NCBI GenBank assembly: GCA_027946555.1
Contig: JAPEVC010000158.1
Coordinates: 1-64,000 of the forward strand
Direction of reading: 5' to 3'
Source: Gnomoniopsis sp. IMI 355080
Lineage: Eukaryota > Ascomycota > Sordariomycetes > Diaporthales > Gnomoniaceae
Length of the DNA: 64,000 bases
A program made the translations under genes and the position numbers. The notes beneath the pieces were generated by a model, which was given only the letters and a program-made list of their open reading frames with translations, ran no database searches and was not told the DNA's origin. Below, in pieces: positions 43,310 through 54,915 of the stretch (position 1 is the first letter of the stretch; every line of letters begins with the position of its first letter).

Positions 43310-45094
43310 TCAAAACTGCCTTGTCGAAATCCGCATCCACATGTCGCTGACAACAAAGGTATTAAACAGCTCCTCCGACCATGGCTTGGCAGGATTCAGG
43401 AGCTGAAAGTCGAACTCACGAAACAGCTGTAGGTAAGGGACATGTCAGCAATGGAACTTAATCCTTTTCAAACCTCGCCAATATTTTGGGAACTCACCTC
43501 AACAAAGATCTTGTTCAGCTCGATCAAGGCAATGATCCTGCCCGCACACCGGTATCGTCCCCACCCAAATATCTGATCGACCACACGCTGCATCTTGCGC
43601 AAGTCCTCAGGGCTCGCCTCGGTCCACCGCTCTGGCCGGAAAACATCGACATCTGCACCAAAGACATCTGTCCGACGCATGCCCATCCACGAGTTGAAAG
43701 CAATCTTCGTCCCACCCGGTATGAACTGTCCTGCAAGAACGTCACCCTTGGCCGGCACAACCTTGGGGAGCAAACCGAACGCGGGTGGGTGGTAACGAAT
43801 GGTCTCGAAGATGACAGCTTGAAGATACGGCAGAGCCTTGCCCTCGGCGGCCGTCACGGGGTTAGAGATGGTGCCAGCGGCGATTCCGGCGTCAATCTCT
43901 TGCTGGAGGCGGCGGTAGACATGTGGCGTAGAGGTGACAAGGAGCAGCACGAAGCGAATCACGCTGGCGGTGGTATCGGCACCCGCGGCAATTTGAAGAA
44001 GGATCTCGACTTCACACTGTTTAGGGGAGAGGCCGCGGCTGATGAAGGAGCCCTGTGGAGAATTTAGCCTTGATGGGATAATGGTGGTCTTGGGGCGGTG
44101 TGAAGACGTACGAGCATGTCTTGTATCGGCTCAGCTTTCGGGCCAGTGCGCTCGGTCACTACTTCGTGTGCCATGCTGGAAAGGGGGGCATGTTAGCTGG
44201 TAATATATAGTTTGAAGAGTAAAAGAGAGTCCAAGAGCAACCGTACGCCATCATTTTCCCAATCGCATTCTTATCCGTCTTCTTCGGGCCAATTATTCCG
44301 AGCACGAAGTCAGAAAACAAAATTTTCCCTAGCCATTCGACATCCGCAGCCAACACCATCATCTTCATCGTCTGATGCTGGCTCTTGATCCATCCGCCAA
44401 TATCGCTATTGGCGGCCAGATACCCAAAGGCCTCGCCGAAGGCCATCTTACTCAGGCTGTCCAGTGCAAAGAACGTAGGCACGTTTGTAAAGTCGACCTT
44501 CTTTGTCCTGCCTGGCGCACTCACATACTCGCGGCGAATCAAGTCCTTCAACTTCGCAATGCCCTCGTCAATCTCGGCCTCCATCCCCGGCACGTCGCGT
44601 CCCGTGTAACCTGGCGAGACACGCGCCTTGACATCATCATGGTACGCGACATCGCGCGAGCTGAACATACTGTGCGTGTAGGCGTCGGTGCGCAGCGAGC
44701 TGTACCATGGCGCTTTCACATAGCCGGCCTGCGCGCCATTCATGTGCCGGTGGACGGCGGGGTCGTCGGTCATGAGGATGTCCGGCGCGATGCGGATGAA
44801 GGGGTGAGGGGCATGCTTCTGGACCAATTCGGCGTGGATATAAGGCGAGCGGCCCGTCAGAGCAGTGCGTGCGAGCCAGAAGGACGAGATGGAGGCAAGG
44901 GGTGGGCCGGGGAATTTGCGGAGGCGGCACCAGGTCGTGAAGGTTGTGATGAAGTAGTAGACGGTGTAGGCGGCGAGGGCTACGAGGAGGGAGGCGCAGG
45001 ACAAGTGTTGGAGTTTGTCGGAAGCGAGAGATCGGAGGGAGTGAAGCGACATGGTCGTCGCCGCATCTGACGGGTGAGTCGGTGCGGGACTCAT
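43310..45094 (-). CDS. Cytochrome P450, pisatin demethylase-like
   Basis: Four exons on the minus strand, 44247-45094, 44112-44175, 43498-44052 and 43310-43426, close in phase to give 527 aa. A second Met at 45052 is an alternative start; both precede the membrane anchor (SLLVALAAYTVYYFITTF) and the hinge FPGPPLASIS. Motifs: I-helix AAGADTTAS, K-helix ETIRYHPP (ExxR), FRPERW, and heme loop FGWGRYRCAGR. The sequence between them (PHPFIRIAPDILMTDDP, then KVVPAKGDVLAGQFIPGG) is typical of the pisatin demethylase-like fungal group. It is ER-bound and uses NADPH-P450 reductase. It lies between the repeat-peptide precursor and the UstYa-family gene and shares a divergent promoter region with the latter, so oxidative tailoring of the peptide is plausible. 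A xenobiotic substrate is an alternative. Confidence 0.88.
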
Positions 45095-46390
45095 GATGGA
45101 GGGGTGTGCGGTGAGAGCTCTGAGCTCTCTAGTGTCGCTTCACTACGATGGTCTATTTTCTGAGATTTTTCTCTTTTATCAGGGTGAGATTGTAGATGAG
45201 ACGACAGTACTGAAAAGGGCTCAATGAGCACATCACAATTGTATATAAGTGTCTATTTCCTGATGGCCCCGCAAGCCGGGCGCGGTCCCGGGCTGAAGCG
45301 GACTCCGTGGTCGACACGGTCTTCCTGGACCGACCGCATCAATCAGCTATCTTGGCACGGTGGTCTCTTGGCCCCTGCACAGAAAGTGTCATGTTTAAAA
45401 TGCGTGAGTCGGCCGCGGCACTACCAGATGGTCTGCACTCGCTTTCGTTAATCGACAGGCGAGGAATTTTTATGGTATTTAAGCCAGTGTAGATGCATCT
45501 TGAACCCACATCCCACGGTCGCTAAACAAGGTCCAAATGGTTGCGGATTATGGTCTACGATACGTATCGCAGTGCTTAACTTTGTGCGCTTTGGCAGCCA
45601 CGCTTGAAAGTTTCACTTTTGTTGCCACTGTGCGCGCGAGTCTCAGGAGAAACATGAACCGGACACAATGGTAGATTTCGATGGGTCGCAGCCCAGGAAT
45701 ACAATTAAGTGCAAAGTGACCTTTTATGCTATCACGAAGGGCGATTCGTATCTATAAACTGCCATACGTGAGATCACACCCTGCACCTGGACTACAGAGA
45801 ATTGGGCAAAATTCATCATCTCGTCTGGGGACTAAGTAACAGGTAGACAAGGCGTCAGAGTTGGGCGTCCTCAAGCGCAAACATTAAGCGGTTTGACAGC
45901 ATCTCCGTCAAGCTGCCCTGAACACCAGGCATCTTTGATGACAATATCAGCTTGATATCAAACCGAAAAATATTCAAATTACTTAATACCTTTCATTATC
46001 CTGATACTCGATAGAGATCTTCGGACCCGGAACGCCTTTTCGAGGGAGAGGCGGTCTTGTGCAAAATGCCTATCCGCCTAGGTACTTAGCCGGGGTGAGG
46101 TTGAAGCCGCGTCAATGACTACAGGTATGGTTCAGAGTGAGCTTGTTACTGAGAATACAGGCGAGTGGCGAAGCCATGCTGTTATTCGGTGCTGCTGTGT
46201 CCTCGTGTAATCTTGAATAATAAGCTAATCCCAAAAGAGTCCACAAAAGACTGATTCCCTAAACGGGTCGCAATAGCCGGCCAGTTCTCTTTGAAGTTCA
46301 GATGTCTCCCATGTTTGTGCTCGAAAATAGACATAAGATGCAACTCGAAAATTCGGTGCAGTCCTGGATTTAGTGCAGTAACACTCCATT
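45095..46390. promoter_or_regulatory. Shared divergent promoter region, P450 and UstYa-family gene
   Basis: A 1.3-kb region from which the P450 (minus) and the UstYa-family gene (plus) are transcribed in opposite directions. Includes GCCTAGGTAC near 46076 and several AT-rich stretches. The arrangement suggests shared regulation; no regulator-binding site could be named. Confidence 0.45.
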
Positions 46391-47525
46391 ATGTCGTACA
46401 AAGTCAGTCGCCTCGATTCCGTGCCTGAAGAGCCCGAAATAGAGATGGAGGGTGGCGAGGGCAGTGAGACAGACGTAGAATCTGGGAAGGCCTCCAACGA
46501 GACACTATCATTCATTAGATGGAAATTGAAGGGCGACGTGCCGAACAGTAATCCAGCCCGAGACTTTTACAGAAAGGGGCCAGCTCGATATCTTGCGGCT
46601 ACGACCTACACTTTTCTTCCGTGGATCATCAACTTCGTTCTCGCATTTGTCATCGTGGTGCTTGCTGTACGAGTAAATTCTCGCCAGACAGTAATTGTGT
46701 CCAAGACAAACGGAGTACCAACAGAAATGATGTACAGTGAGTGCTTTGGACTGGAGGTTGAGGGGAAATCCCAACGAAATTCGGATGTAAACATTGACTG
46801 ACACAACATTGTGCAGCATTGGCCGAGGAGGCCGTCGAGTACAGAATAGAGACGACCTATGCCAGCGAAGACTATCCAGATTCTGAATATCAAGGGTGGC
46901 CAAATGCTCATAAGGATAGTTTATGGAACAAGTATGAGGGTGAGTACCAACTATCCACCAGCCGTATACTGCCAACTCATCATTAACCACATACTCTGCA
47001 ATAGAGGGTAATTATCTTTGGATCGACGCCGAAACGGCTGACAAACTCCCATTCACAACCGAGCATGCGCCGGCCAAAGGCCACACCGACGACTACATTG
47101 TAGGACTGTCAGTGTTCCACGTGCTGCACTGCCTATCCGTCCTGCGGCGCAACATCTACCCTCGGCGATACAATTCCTCAATGGTCAACAACGACGGCAC
47201 GATCGATTTTGGAAAATGGCACCACGTCGACCACTGCCTGGAGACGATGAGACGCGATATCCTTTGTCATGCAGACACGGGGGCGACCACGTGGGAGTGG
47301 ATCGCGCGGACACAGATGACTATCCGCCCGGAGACGAAGCACGTGTGTCGGGATTTTGACAAGATAAGCGAATGGGCGTATGATAGGCATGTGGTAGCAG
47401 GACAGAGGGCACATGTTGAGGGAGGGAAGATTGTCGATTATACGGGCCAGCCACCGAGTGAAGAGTGGAACAAGATCGCGGTCAAAGTGCCAGAGGATTG
47501 GGCCTATAGGGTGGAGGATCTGTAG
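46391..47525 (+). CDS. UstYa-family (DUF3328) oxidase-like protein
   Basis: Three exons, 46391-46736, 46817-46939 and 47005-47525, join in phase to give 329 aa. An acidic cytosolic N-terminus of about 65 residues is followed by one membrane helix (TFLPWIINFVLAFVIVVLAV, about 75-94), so the rest faces the secretory lumen. Both family motifs HxxHC are intact: HVLHC at 195-199 and HVDHC at 230-234, with the usual CLETMRRDILCHAD context. WPNAHKDSLW and YLWIDAETADKLP match the conserved upstream part. UstYa-like proteins carry out oxidative cyclisation or other modification of peptides in ustiloxin, asperipin, phomopsin and victorin pathways; some relatives act on non-peptide products. The nearby Kex2-repeat precursor makes a peptide role the best guess. 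Family identity is secure, the exact reaction is not. Confidence 0.92.
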
Positions 47526-47659
47526 GCTTTATTCATACCGTGTCTCTGATTCATCCGGAATGCATTTTCTCGTAGGCCTATTATCTCATTTCAGGTGTGC
47601 TCGATAATTGACCTCGGAAGCCAGGGCCCCGGCCATCCATCATGGTAGACGTTTTGCAG
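47526..47659. terminator. Short convergent spacer
   Basis: Only 134 bp separate the stop codons of the UstYa-family gene and the hydrolase, which converge, so their 3' UTRs probably overlap. Confidence 0.4.
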
Positions 47660-48892
47660 TCACTTGATACCATGTGCCGCCTTCAAAGCTGCAATAGCAT
47701 CGGCATCATACTCCCGCTTCCTATGAAACTCCTTCATGAACATGAATGTGTGCACCGCACCGATGTACCTCTTGACTGTCACCTGCACTCCTTCCTCCAC
47801 TAATTTCCTGCCATACGCCTCACCCTCGTCCCTGAGCGGATCACATTCTCCTGTCCGGATAAAAACTGGACAAAGATCCTTGAAGTTTCTTGCCTTGAAC
47901 GGTGTGAAGTACCAATCCGGCCACATCGCTTTCAACTCCTCCTGTTTCTCGGAGGGCTGACTCAACTTCCCAAACCACTTGATGCTAGCCCAAGGAAGCA
48001 CCGGTCCGCGGTAGAACTCGTGGAATGACCGGCGGGGCGAGTCGGTGTAAAATTCGTAACTCAGACACGTGTCGCTACCAGGTACCGAGGCCATGACGAG
48101 TTTGATGGGAATGCCGGCATCGCGTGCCATGTGGTGTAAGATCAAACTAATGGTGCCGCCTGCGGAGATACCACCGAATGAAATGGAAGATGGGTTGAAG
48201 TTGAGAGACTTGGCCTCGTCACAAGCCCAATTCAGGGCAGCAAAGGCATCTTGGAAACATTTACCAAAGACGGTTTCTGACGGATTTGGTAAGTAATTGT
48301 GTTATATACGACTTTGACTGGGTAATAGAACAGACCTGGACAGTGTCGATAATTGACATCGACAACTGCAACTCCTGCGCCATCACACATGCTCATGCAT
48401 AAAGTTGACTCATTTTCTAGACCGCCAAGCACAAATCCACCACCTGTGATGTGATCACGTCAGCCTGTGATACTTACGAGCTCTCGACGGCTCTCACATA
48501 CCATGGAAGTTCAAATGCACCGGATACGGCCCAGGCCCCCATATCTTCTCTTCCGGATAGTATACTCTCATTGGGACCTTGGCACCATCCGCAGAGACGA
48601 CTTCCTTCTCCGCCGTCCGCGGGTACCCCTTTGTGTCCTTCCAACATGGCGGAGCGAACTTCTCGGGATGGGCGCGTATGTAGTCCATCGAAAGCAATTC
48701 GCGTGGAGGAGGAGGATTGGTCTTCATCTGTGCCGTGAACACGGCCACCCATTCTGGATCTAATTTTGCCAATATGTGAGGCTCGATGTCGCGCTCTGGG
48801 ACGAAGGTCTTCTCTTCCTTGGTGGAGCTCGCTGGCGGGTCCGCGGACCGCACTGGGAGAGAGGACTCATTATTCTCGGATGACTCGGGCAT
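47660..48892 (-). CDS. Alpha/beta hydrolase, HSL (hormone-sensitive lipase) family
   Basis: Three exons on the minus strand, 48502-48892, 48336-48443 and 47660-48276, join in phase to give 371 aa. The oxyanion motif HGGGFVLGG (residues 130-138) is built across the first intron. The nucleophile elbow is GGISAGGT with Ser about 204 (Ile replaces the usual Asp/Glu of GDSAGG). The acid is in GECDPLRDEG and the His in GAVHTFMF. There is no signal peptide or membrane segment, so it is probably cytosolic. The family hydrolyses esters or amides of small molecules and is common in fungal biosynthetic clusters and in detoxification. It is nearly contiguous with the UstYa-family gene and may process an intermediate or confer self-protection. 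That link rests on position only. Confidence 0.88.
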
Positions 48893-50429
48893 CTTGTTCT
48901 TTCGCCTCTAGTCTTCACGAAGCAACAATGTCGTTCGTCAAGCGTTGTGGAATTAGTTGAACTTGTGAGGGGAACCGGATTTAAAGACAGAATACTGGGC
49001 CACCTGCCCGCATGTTAAGACACTCCGAACCGGCATCTTTTCCATCCGAACCGAGGCCCCCGAATTGGACAGCCTAACACTATCATTGTTCCTTGATCAC
49101 TTTACCACAATGGTATCAATGTCTTGTTCTCGGTAGCGGCTTCACACTTTTAGTCTTGGACTATTGGGTTTGGCCCATGTTTGAGTGGATCCAGGCAAGA
49201 ATAATAAGAGCATCAAGGAAAAGGTGCGCAAGTCGTCTCACCTAGCACGATAGCGCTGCTATTAATGCAGCAGGGCCCAAGACGGGCGGAACCCTGAAGC
49301 GGTAACCATTCTACCTGGGTAGTATTCAAGAAAAGCTTCAGGTGTTCACCAAAGGGATTTGACGGAGAGGCTATGTATCTGAGAGAAAAAAGTTAATTCA
49401 GAATGACAAGCTCTCTTTGATGCCATTGCTAATTTTTGCGTTATATCTAGTAGTCCTGCCGCCGCGGCCATGACCAACTGTGCCTTGCAACCTCCAGGGC
49501 TGCCCGGGTTCAACTGTCCAAGTATTGTTGGTGCAGCACTGCAGGAATTAAGAGGTCTCCGGCGAGGAGTCAATGTTTAAGCAAGGCTGCGCATGCAGTC
49601 CTGAGTCACTTTACCAACGTCTTCGGCTTGTATCACCTCTCTTCCAGCCTTGTCGTGCCTGTGCCAATTTCCAAGTGTTATCCCAGTCTAGGGAGACATG
49701 TTATCACAAGAGGTAGGAGACCCTGGTCCTTGCACTGCCGTCTTATACTGTATGGCTCCTTGAAGTCTTTTGTCCCATTTTTTTACAATATGCTGTCAAC
49801 ATAACATTGACAGAGGACATGAGAGAAGTCTTGCCACAACAGCGGGTGATTCTCACAAGGAAGGACAATGGGACACACGCAGCTTGCGTTGGACAATTCC
49901 GTCGGACGACACCTATACTTGATCTGCAAATCGGCTGCGCGCGTGCGCAAGGCGTGTATGACCATGGAATTGTTTGCCTCCCAAGCCTTCACAAACTCAT
50001 CCCGTCCCACATCCAAGGGGCCTTTCCTTCTCCCGTACAATATGCGGTGCGTGATTTGCATTTGCCATCTGTGCCATCGCCACGTTTGTTTGCTACAGTG
50101 GGATAGGGGACTTGCAGGAAGCGGATGACTTTGTGATGTTACAGATACCACATGAAATGGTCACGATGTAGTGATCTGTAGTACGCTCGGCTAGGCAAAC
50201 TTCGGTAGTTCCCTAATGTCTAGGGGTCCTGGTGCTCCCAAGCTGGATTGAGATCTTTCAATCTTAAATACGACGTCCTTCAGCTCTTTGAGCTGTGTCG
50301 CGGGATACTCTTCCCTCCTCGATCACCCAGAACCTCATACTACGTGTATGATTTACCCCGGTGGAGCGTTTCGTCCAAGTCTCAAACATAACATTAACTT
50401 TGCTTTCCTGAGCATACCTGTCATTTACC
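48893..50429. promoter_or_regulatory. 1.5-kb divergent intergenic region
   Basis: Lies between the hydrolase (minus) and the next plus-strand gene. The overlapping short ORFs on both strands near 49.8-50.1 kb are mirror frames with no features. No RNA gene is recognised. Confidence 0.35.
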
Positions 50430-51200
50430 ATGTCTCGGCTCTTCAGACCAGCGCGAGTCCGAATCTATGAAGAAGAAGCCAAGAATGCAGACACGAGATC
50501 TACCTTCATGAAGCCCGAAGACTTTGCTCGGCCGCAGTCGCAGGAAGATCAAAAAGAGAACAGAAAACCGGGCTGGAAACCACGCAAGCGGGGAAAGGAG
50601 TCCAAGGACAACTTAGTCGTTGAACAAGAATTGCGCGAAAATCACGCTGCTCGAAAAGACGATATGCTAGAGAGGCACCTTAGAGACAAGCGCGAGGCAG
50701 CCGGACGCAGCTTGACCCAAGTCGTAGCCTCTGGTAGTGACAGGCACAAACGGGGGCAAACGCCCAGTAGCAATGTGTATGGGCAGATAGCGCCACAGAT
50801 CTATCGCGATGAAAGCGAGTGTGGTCTCATTTCCAAGCGCGGTACGGTGCGATACGAGCTCCCTGCAGAGGAAGAACCCAGACCGAGGCAACCCGATGGT
50901 GTCCCGATGCGCCCTCAACGCTATGATTGCCCGTATTACGGGATCGAGTACGGTCGACAACCGGGATGGACTCTCCATTATGGTCGATTTCAACCATCAA
51001 CTCCCTGTGAGAACCTTCCAGGACAGGACGCAGTTGCCGGTCGCGGCTCTGTCGGTTACGAGCTTCAGGGCGACATGCCAGCCGCGCATCTATCGACCGT
51101 CACCACGCGCGGTCCGTATGGGCTTCCCGTGTCACACCAGACGAGTTACAGTGACCAGGCTCCACGATACAAAGCTTCAGAAGGACAATCGTGGATTTGA
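50430..51200 (+). CDS. Hydrophilic protein of unknown function
   Basis: A single frame of 256 aa starting MSRLFRPARVRIYEEEAKN. The first half is very charged and predicted helical or disordered (ENRKPGWKPRKRGKESKD; ENHAARKDDMLERHLRDKREAAG). The second half is rich in Tyr, Pro and Gly with repeated YG/GYE elements (CPYYGIEYGRQPGW, LHYGRFQP, GSVGYELQGD). It has no signal peptide, membrane helix or enzyme motif. HKRG and SKRG dibasic sites occur but mean little without a secretion signal. The family is unknown to me. Frame length and the lack of interruption support a real gene, but expression evidence is absent. A nuclear or RNA-associated role would fit the composition but is a guess. Confidence 0.5.
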   Translation: MSRLFRPARVRIYEEEAKNADTRSTFMKPEDFARPQSQEDQKENRKPGWKPRKRGKESKDNLVVEQELRENHAARKDDMLERHLRDKREAAGRSLTQVVASGSDRHKRGQTPSSNVYGQIAPQIYRDESECGLISKRGTVRYELPAEEEPRPRQPDGVPMRPQRYDCPYYGIEYGRQPGWTLHYGRFQPSTPCENLPGQDAVAGRGSVGYELQGDMPAAHLSTVTTRGPYGLPVSHQTSYSDQAPRYKASEGQSWI

Positions 51201-52144
51201 TGGTAAACAAGAGCTTGACACCGTTCGAAGTGGTTAGAAGTAATCGTTCCATTGTACCGGGGCCTCTTTGCAAAAGCACAGAATCGTTGACAACTCCTTC
51301 GATTCCGAAAGGCCCGAAAGGGCGGCTCTGAATGCAGATTTAGTGTGAAGTTTTCTGAATAGACAGGATTGGAGATTTCTAAAATTTCATTTTGCCGAGA
51401 TACGATGGTGATCATATTGATTTACAAGTACCTAGGTATGCCACCAAGTACCGCAACAGCTGTGATACTGTGACAAGGGCATGAAAGTGTCAATCAATCT
51501 GCGGATGCTTCACGGTAGCGTCCCCTATATTCCCATCACTCATTTCCTGTCTGACTTATTTGCCGTTTCCAATTTCTTGAAATGCTTTCTGCCTGCTCTA
51601 TAGCCGTAGATTGAGAGATCTATCAGCCACAAATGTCGACCTCGGGTGGAGAGGTAGCCTCAAAGCCCATCTGACGCCACACAGCCGTGATGAGGCTATC
51701 ACAATATATCAGAGGCCTTTAGGAACGCTGAAGTCAATTTATGCCACAATGAGATTGTGCATAGTGCATTCTAATGATACCTACATACGACCTTAAGAGA
51801 GCAAACACTCCCAAAGATTCTCTCATCCAGCATTAATGGCCGGTTTTTACTTCGTCAATGATCGTCATAAATATCTTCAGCGTGATTGGTCTTTGAGAGT
51901 TGCAGAAGCATGGCGCGGTGGAAACAAATGAGAACATGTGTACTCTCATCTGAGTTACTGTCGCGCAGCCTATGTCGTCATGCCCCCACCGAGCCACAAG
52001 AGGCTGGTATTTATATCCGCCCTTGTTGACTTAATTCATTTTTTCGAACATCACGTCCAATATCTAAAAGCTTTTACCTCTTTCACTACTAGAAAAGCTT
52101 TTCTTGTTCGGATCAAAGGCTATCTATTGCATTCTGAACAAGTT
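51201..52144. other. 0.9-kb intergenic region
   Basis: Spacer between two plus-strand genes. A TACCTAGGTA palindrome lies near 51429. The end near 52050-52144 is T-rich leader sequence. No gene is supported. Confidence 0.35.
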
Positions 52145-53034
52145 ATGGCCTCATCCCAAGAGCAAGAAACCAGAGACGCTGCCGCCACAGCCACAGCATC
52201 TGGCCAGGGTCCTCCTCCTGAAGAGATCGCGCAGGCCATCGAGGCCGCCAAGACAGCCGCCAGCTTCCAGGATGCCGCCGACGCGCTGAAGAAACAAGCA
52301 TCGGTGGTATGGGACCCGGCCGAGCGCGAGAAGCTGCTGAGGTCAGCGTATGCCAAAGAAAAGGCGGCACATGGCGAGAGCAAGAAGGCTCGCGGTGAGT
52401 AGTCTGGCCTCGCCTGATTTACAAACGTGTCTCAAGCTGACCCAGGGGTATTTGTGTAGTCATGGCCAGTGGCTGGGGTCAAGGTGCAGGTTTCGGAGTC
52501 GGGATCTCGGCGGCGGTCGGCATGGGCGCTGGAAATCTCGTTGGTGCACTGTTGAGTGGTGTCGTGGCTGTCCCAGGCGTGCTCATCGGTTCTGGAGTTG
52601 GAGCTATACACGGCCCGTTCGTAAAACTCAAAGACTCGATTTCCGGTAATGGAAAGAAGGCACAAGGCGGGGAGGGCAATGCGGATGAGAAGCTCAGCGA
52701 GGAGATCGCCGACGATACGGAGACCGAGACTGACGACGATGTCAAGGCGCATGCAGCCATCGTGGAGGCTGCTAGGAAGTTGGAGGATGAGAAGCCGGCG
52801 GATGGAGAGGCTGGGCTAAAGGAGGCCCACGATGATGCGTTCCAGGCTAGTACGAAATCTGAGTCGTCAGCGTCAGGCAAATCTGGTGCAGCGGCAAAAC
52901 ACGAAACGGAAGAGACTACGGGCGATGGAGCAAAGGCCCCTCCAACAGACAAGGTTGAACAGCAGCCAGAGAGGGAGCCGGTGCAGTCATCGTCGTCAAA
53001 TGCCATTGACGGGACTGAAGAGAGGACGGTATAG
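52145..53034 (+). CDS. Glycine-zipper protein with helical and acidic flanks, unknown function
   Basis: Two exons, 52145-52394 and 52460-53034, join in phase (GCTCGCG|TCATG) to give 274 aa. The N-terminal 85 residues are Ala/Gln/Glu-rich helix (EEIAQAIEAAKTAASFQDAA, then VVWDPAEREKLLRSAYAKEK). The middle is a clear glycine zipper of about 50 residues with repeated GxxxG spacing (GFGVGISAAVGMGAGNLVGA, then GVVAVPGVLIGSGVGAIHG), long enough for one or two membrane-inserted helices. The C-terminal 110 residues are acidic and Ser/Ala-rich, probably disordered. There is no signal peptide. Glycine zippers mediate close helix packing in membranes or oligomers. A role in membrane organisation or desiccation/stress is possible, but I recognise no named family. 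Confidence 0.7.
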
Positions 53035-53458
53035 CGTAAGGATTCTTTTTATCTGGCCTAGGAGAGAAAAGTTCAGAGCAAGACCACGACGTGTCTGGTC
53101 TGTCTGGGCCTCATACATATGACAAGACTGTGAGAGCTGATGGGCTCCTTGGACATACTGGACGACTATCATCACGACACCCGGGGTCATATTGGAAATG
53201 GTGAGTCTTCATGGTATCTATAGCATTAGCGAAGGAGTATAGTGCATGTTGTGATTTATGACAATGTCATTTCTCTATGATTTTGGTGACGGATAATTGC
53301 AAGGACTTAGCTGGACTACAGTGTGACCGTCATTCACTAGCGAACACGGGTCCGATGACCAAGTGTATTTACAAGCGACGTTCTTCGAGGTCGTTGTATG
53401 GCTACTTTAGCGCTGATAGGCTAACCGCCTGACCAGACACTCTTGGAAATGAAGTATT
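53035..53458. terminator. Convergent 3' intergenic region
   Basis: A 424-bp gap between converging genes; both transcripts end here. Nothing else recognised. Confidence 0.35.
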
Positions 53459-54915
53459 CTACAAGCTTTTGAAAATGCTGTCGAACTGCTTTCGAGTCTC
53501 CTCCATCGCATCCCAGCTGTAAATAAAACTGAGCACACCTTTGTCCGCCGCCTTATCCGGAACGCTGCCCTCACCCTTCTCTCTGAAAGCCTTGAAGGCC
53601 GCATCTCTCTCCGCCGCGGCAGCGCCATCGCCCAGCTGCATGTCTTTCCCGTTCGCAGCAGCCATCGCAACGCATGCCTCGGCCCTCTCTTTCCTCAACT
53701 TCTCGTAGACCTTGAGCGACTTGGTGATATTTTCAGGGCTGGAGTCGGGAGAGTTGGCAAGGGCGATCGCAACCACCGCTGCATCCTCGATGGCTTGTGC
53801 TGCGCCCTGATTCAAGTGGGGGAGTGTAGGATGGCAGGAGTCGCCTACAAGGGCTGCCGTGCCGTGAATCCAGGTTGGCAGGGGTTGATGAACTCGGAGC
53901 TTCCACTCGCAGAGTTCTGCATCAGGCACCATATTGAGCATCTTGAGGCAGATCGGGGCAAAGTCGGAGTACACGGACAGCATAGACTCCTTACTTCCGC
54001 GAGTGGTATACGTCTCATCGGGGGCGGCGGCGAAGTTGGTGTCGGGGTGTGCGGTAGAGATGTTGTAGATGGTCTTTGATGAGACTGGGTAGGCGATAAT
54101 GTGCTTCTTCTCTCCGATCCACCGCGTGCTCCGGTTGCCTTTGAGGAGTTCGAGCAGCTCTGGGTCGTCCTTCATTTGTTCCTCCGTGAGCATGATTCTG
54201 TAGGCGGCTTGACCAGAATCTACCACTTTGGCGTCCACCTTGAGATCTTTCAGCATCGACGTCCGGACGTTTGACTTGACGCCGTCTGCTCCGAACAAAA
54301 CGTCGCATTCGACTGTGTATGGCTCGCCGCCTTTTCTTGGCGACACCACAAATGTCGGCCGAGGGGAAAAGGACTTGACCTCTGTCACTGGAGAGGCGAA
54401 GATGAATTTGATGGCTTTCTCCTTCTTGCACCCTTCGTAGATCTCACCGGCCAGAGAGGCGCGGTGCCCGACCATATGCTGATAGCCATAAGCTTCAGGG
54501 ATCCACATCATGCTCGAGTAAGCGAGCTCCTCGTTCGTGTTGCCCTCTATGAACTAACAGTCAGCTTCTCCCTCGCGAATATAGCTTTCCTCACTGGAGC
54601 ACTCACTCCTGATACTCGCACCCTCCATCTTGGTGGCATCCTTAGCGATAGGCTCCCATACACCAAGTCTGTCAAGAATCCTTGCCATATTCGGCGCGAG
54701 CTGGATGCCAGCGCCTACAAACCCGAGATCGGAGGCCGTTTCATAGATTTCGATGTTCGTGAAGCCTTCCTTTGCCAGAGCCAGAGCTGTCGCCAGGCCA
54801 CCCATGCCTATTATCCCTAATCAGCAATACAGCTCAAGCTACAATGTTTTCCCCTGAATGTGGACAGCTTACCGGCGCCGGCGATGGCTATACGGAGATC
54901 TTTGTTGATGGCCAT
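53459..54915 (-). CDS. FAD-dependent aromatic monooxygenase, salicylate hydroxylase-like
   Basis: Three exons on the minus strand, 54873-54915, 54607-54807 and 53459-54546, join in phase to give 443 aa. The FAD dinucleotide site IAIAGAGMGGLATALALAK is built across intron 1. It is followed by GAGIQLAPNMARIL, then LFGADGVKS (DG motif) and ALVGDSCHPTLPHLNQGAAQAIEDA (GD motif), all in the order of group A flavoprotein hydroxylases. Length is normal for salicylate/6-hydroxynicotinate-type enzymes. It should hydroxylate an aromatic ring, or decarboxylate and hydroxylate, using NAD(P)H and O2 in the cytosol. Such genes serve both catabolism and secondary metabolism. It is not close enough to the decarboxylase at 36.9 kb to claim a shared pathway, though both suggest aromatic substrates. 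Confidence 0.88.

Noticed and set aside
44375..45070. 231-aa plus-strand frame
   Set aside because: Antisense to exon 1 of the pisatin demethylase-like P450; no independent features.
50430..51200. Second Kex2-type precursor
   Set aside because: It has HKRG and SKRG dibasic sites and YG-rich segments, but no signal peptide and no true tandem repeat, so it would not enter the Kex2 pathway.
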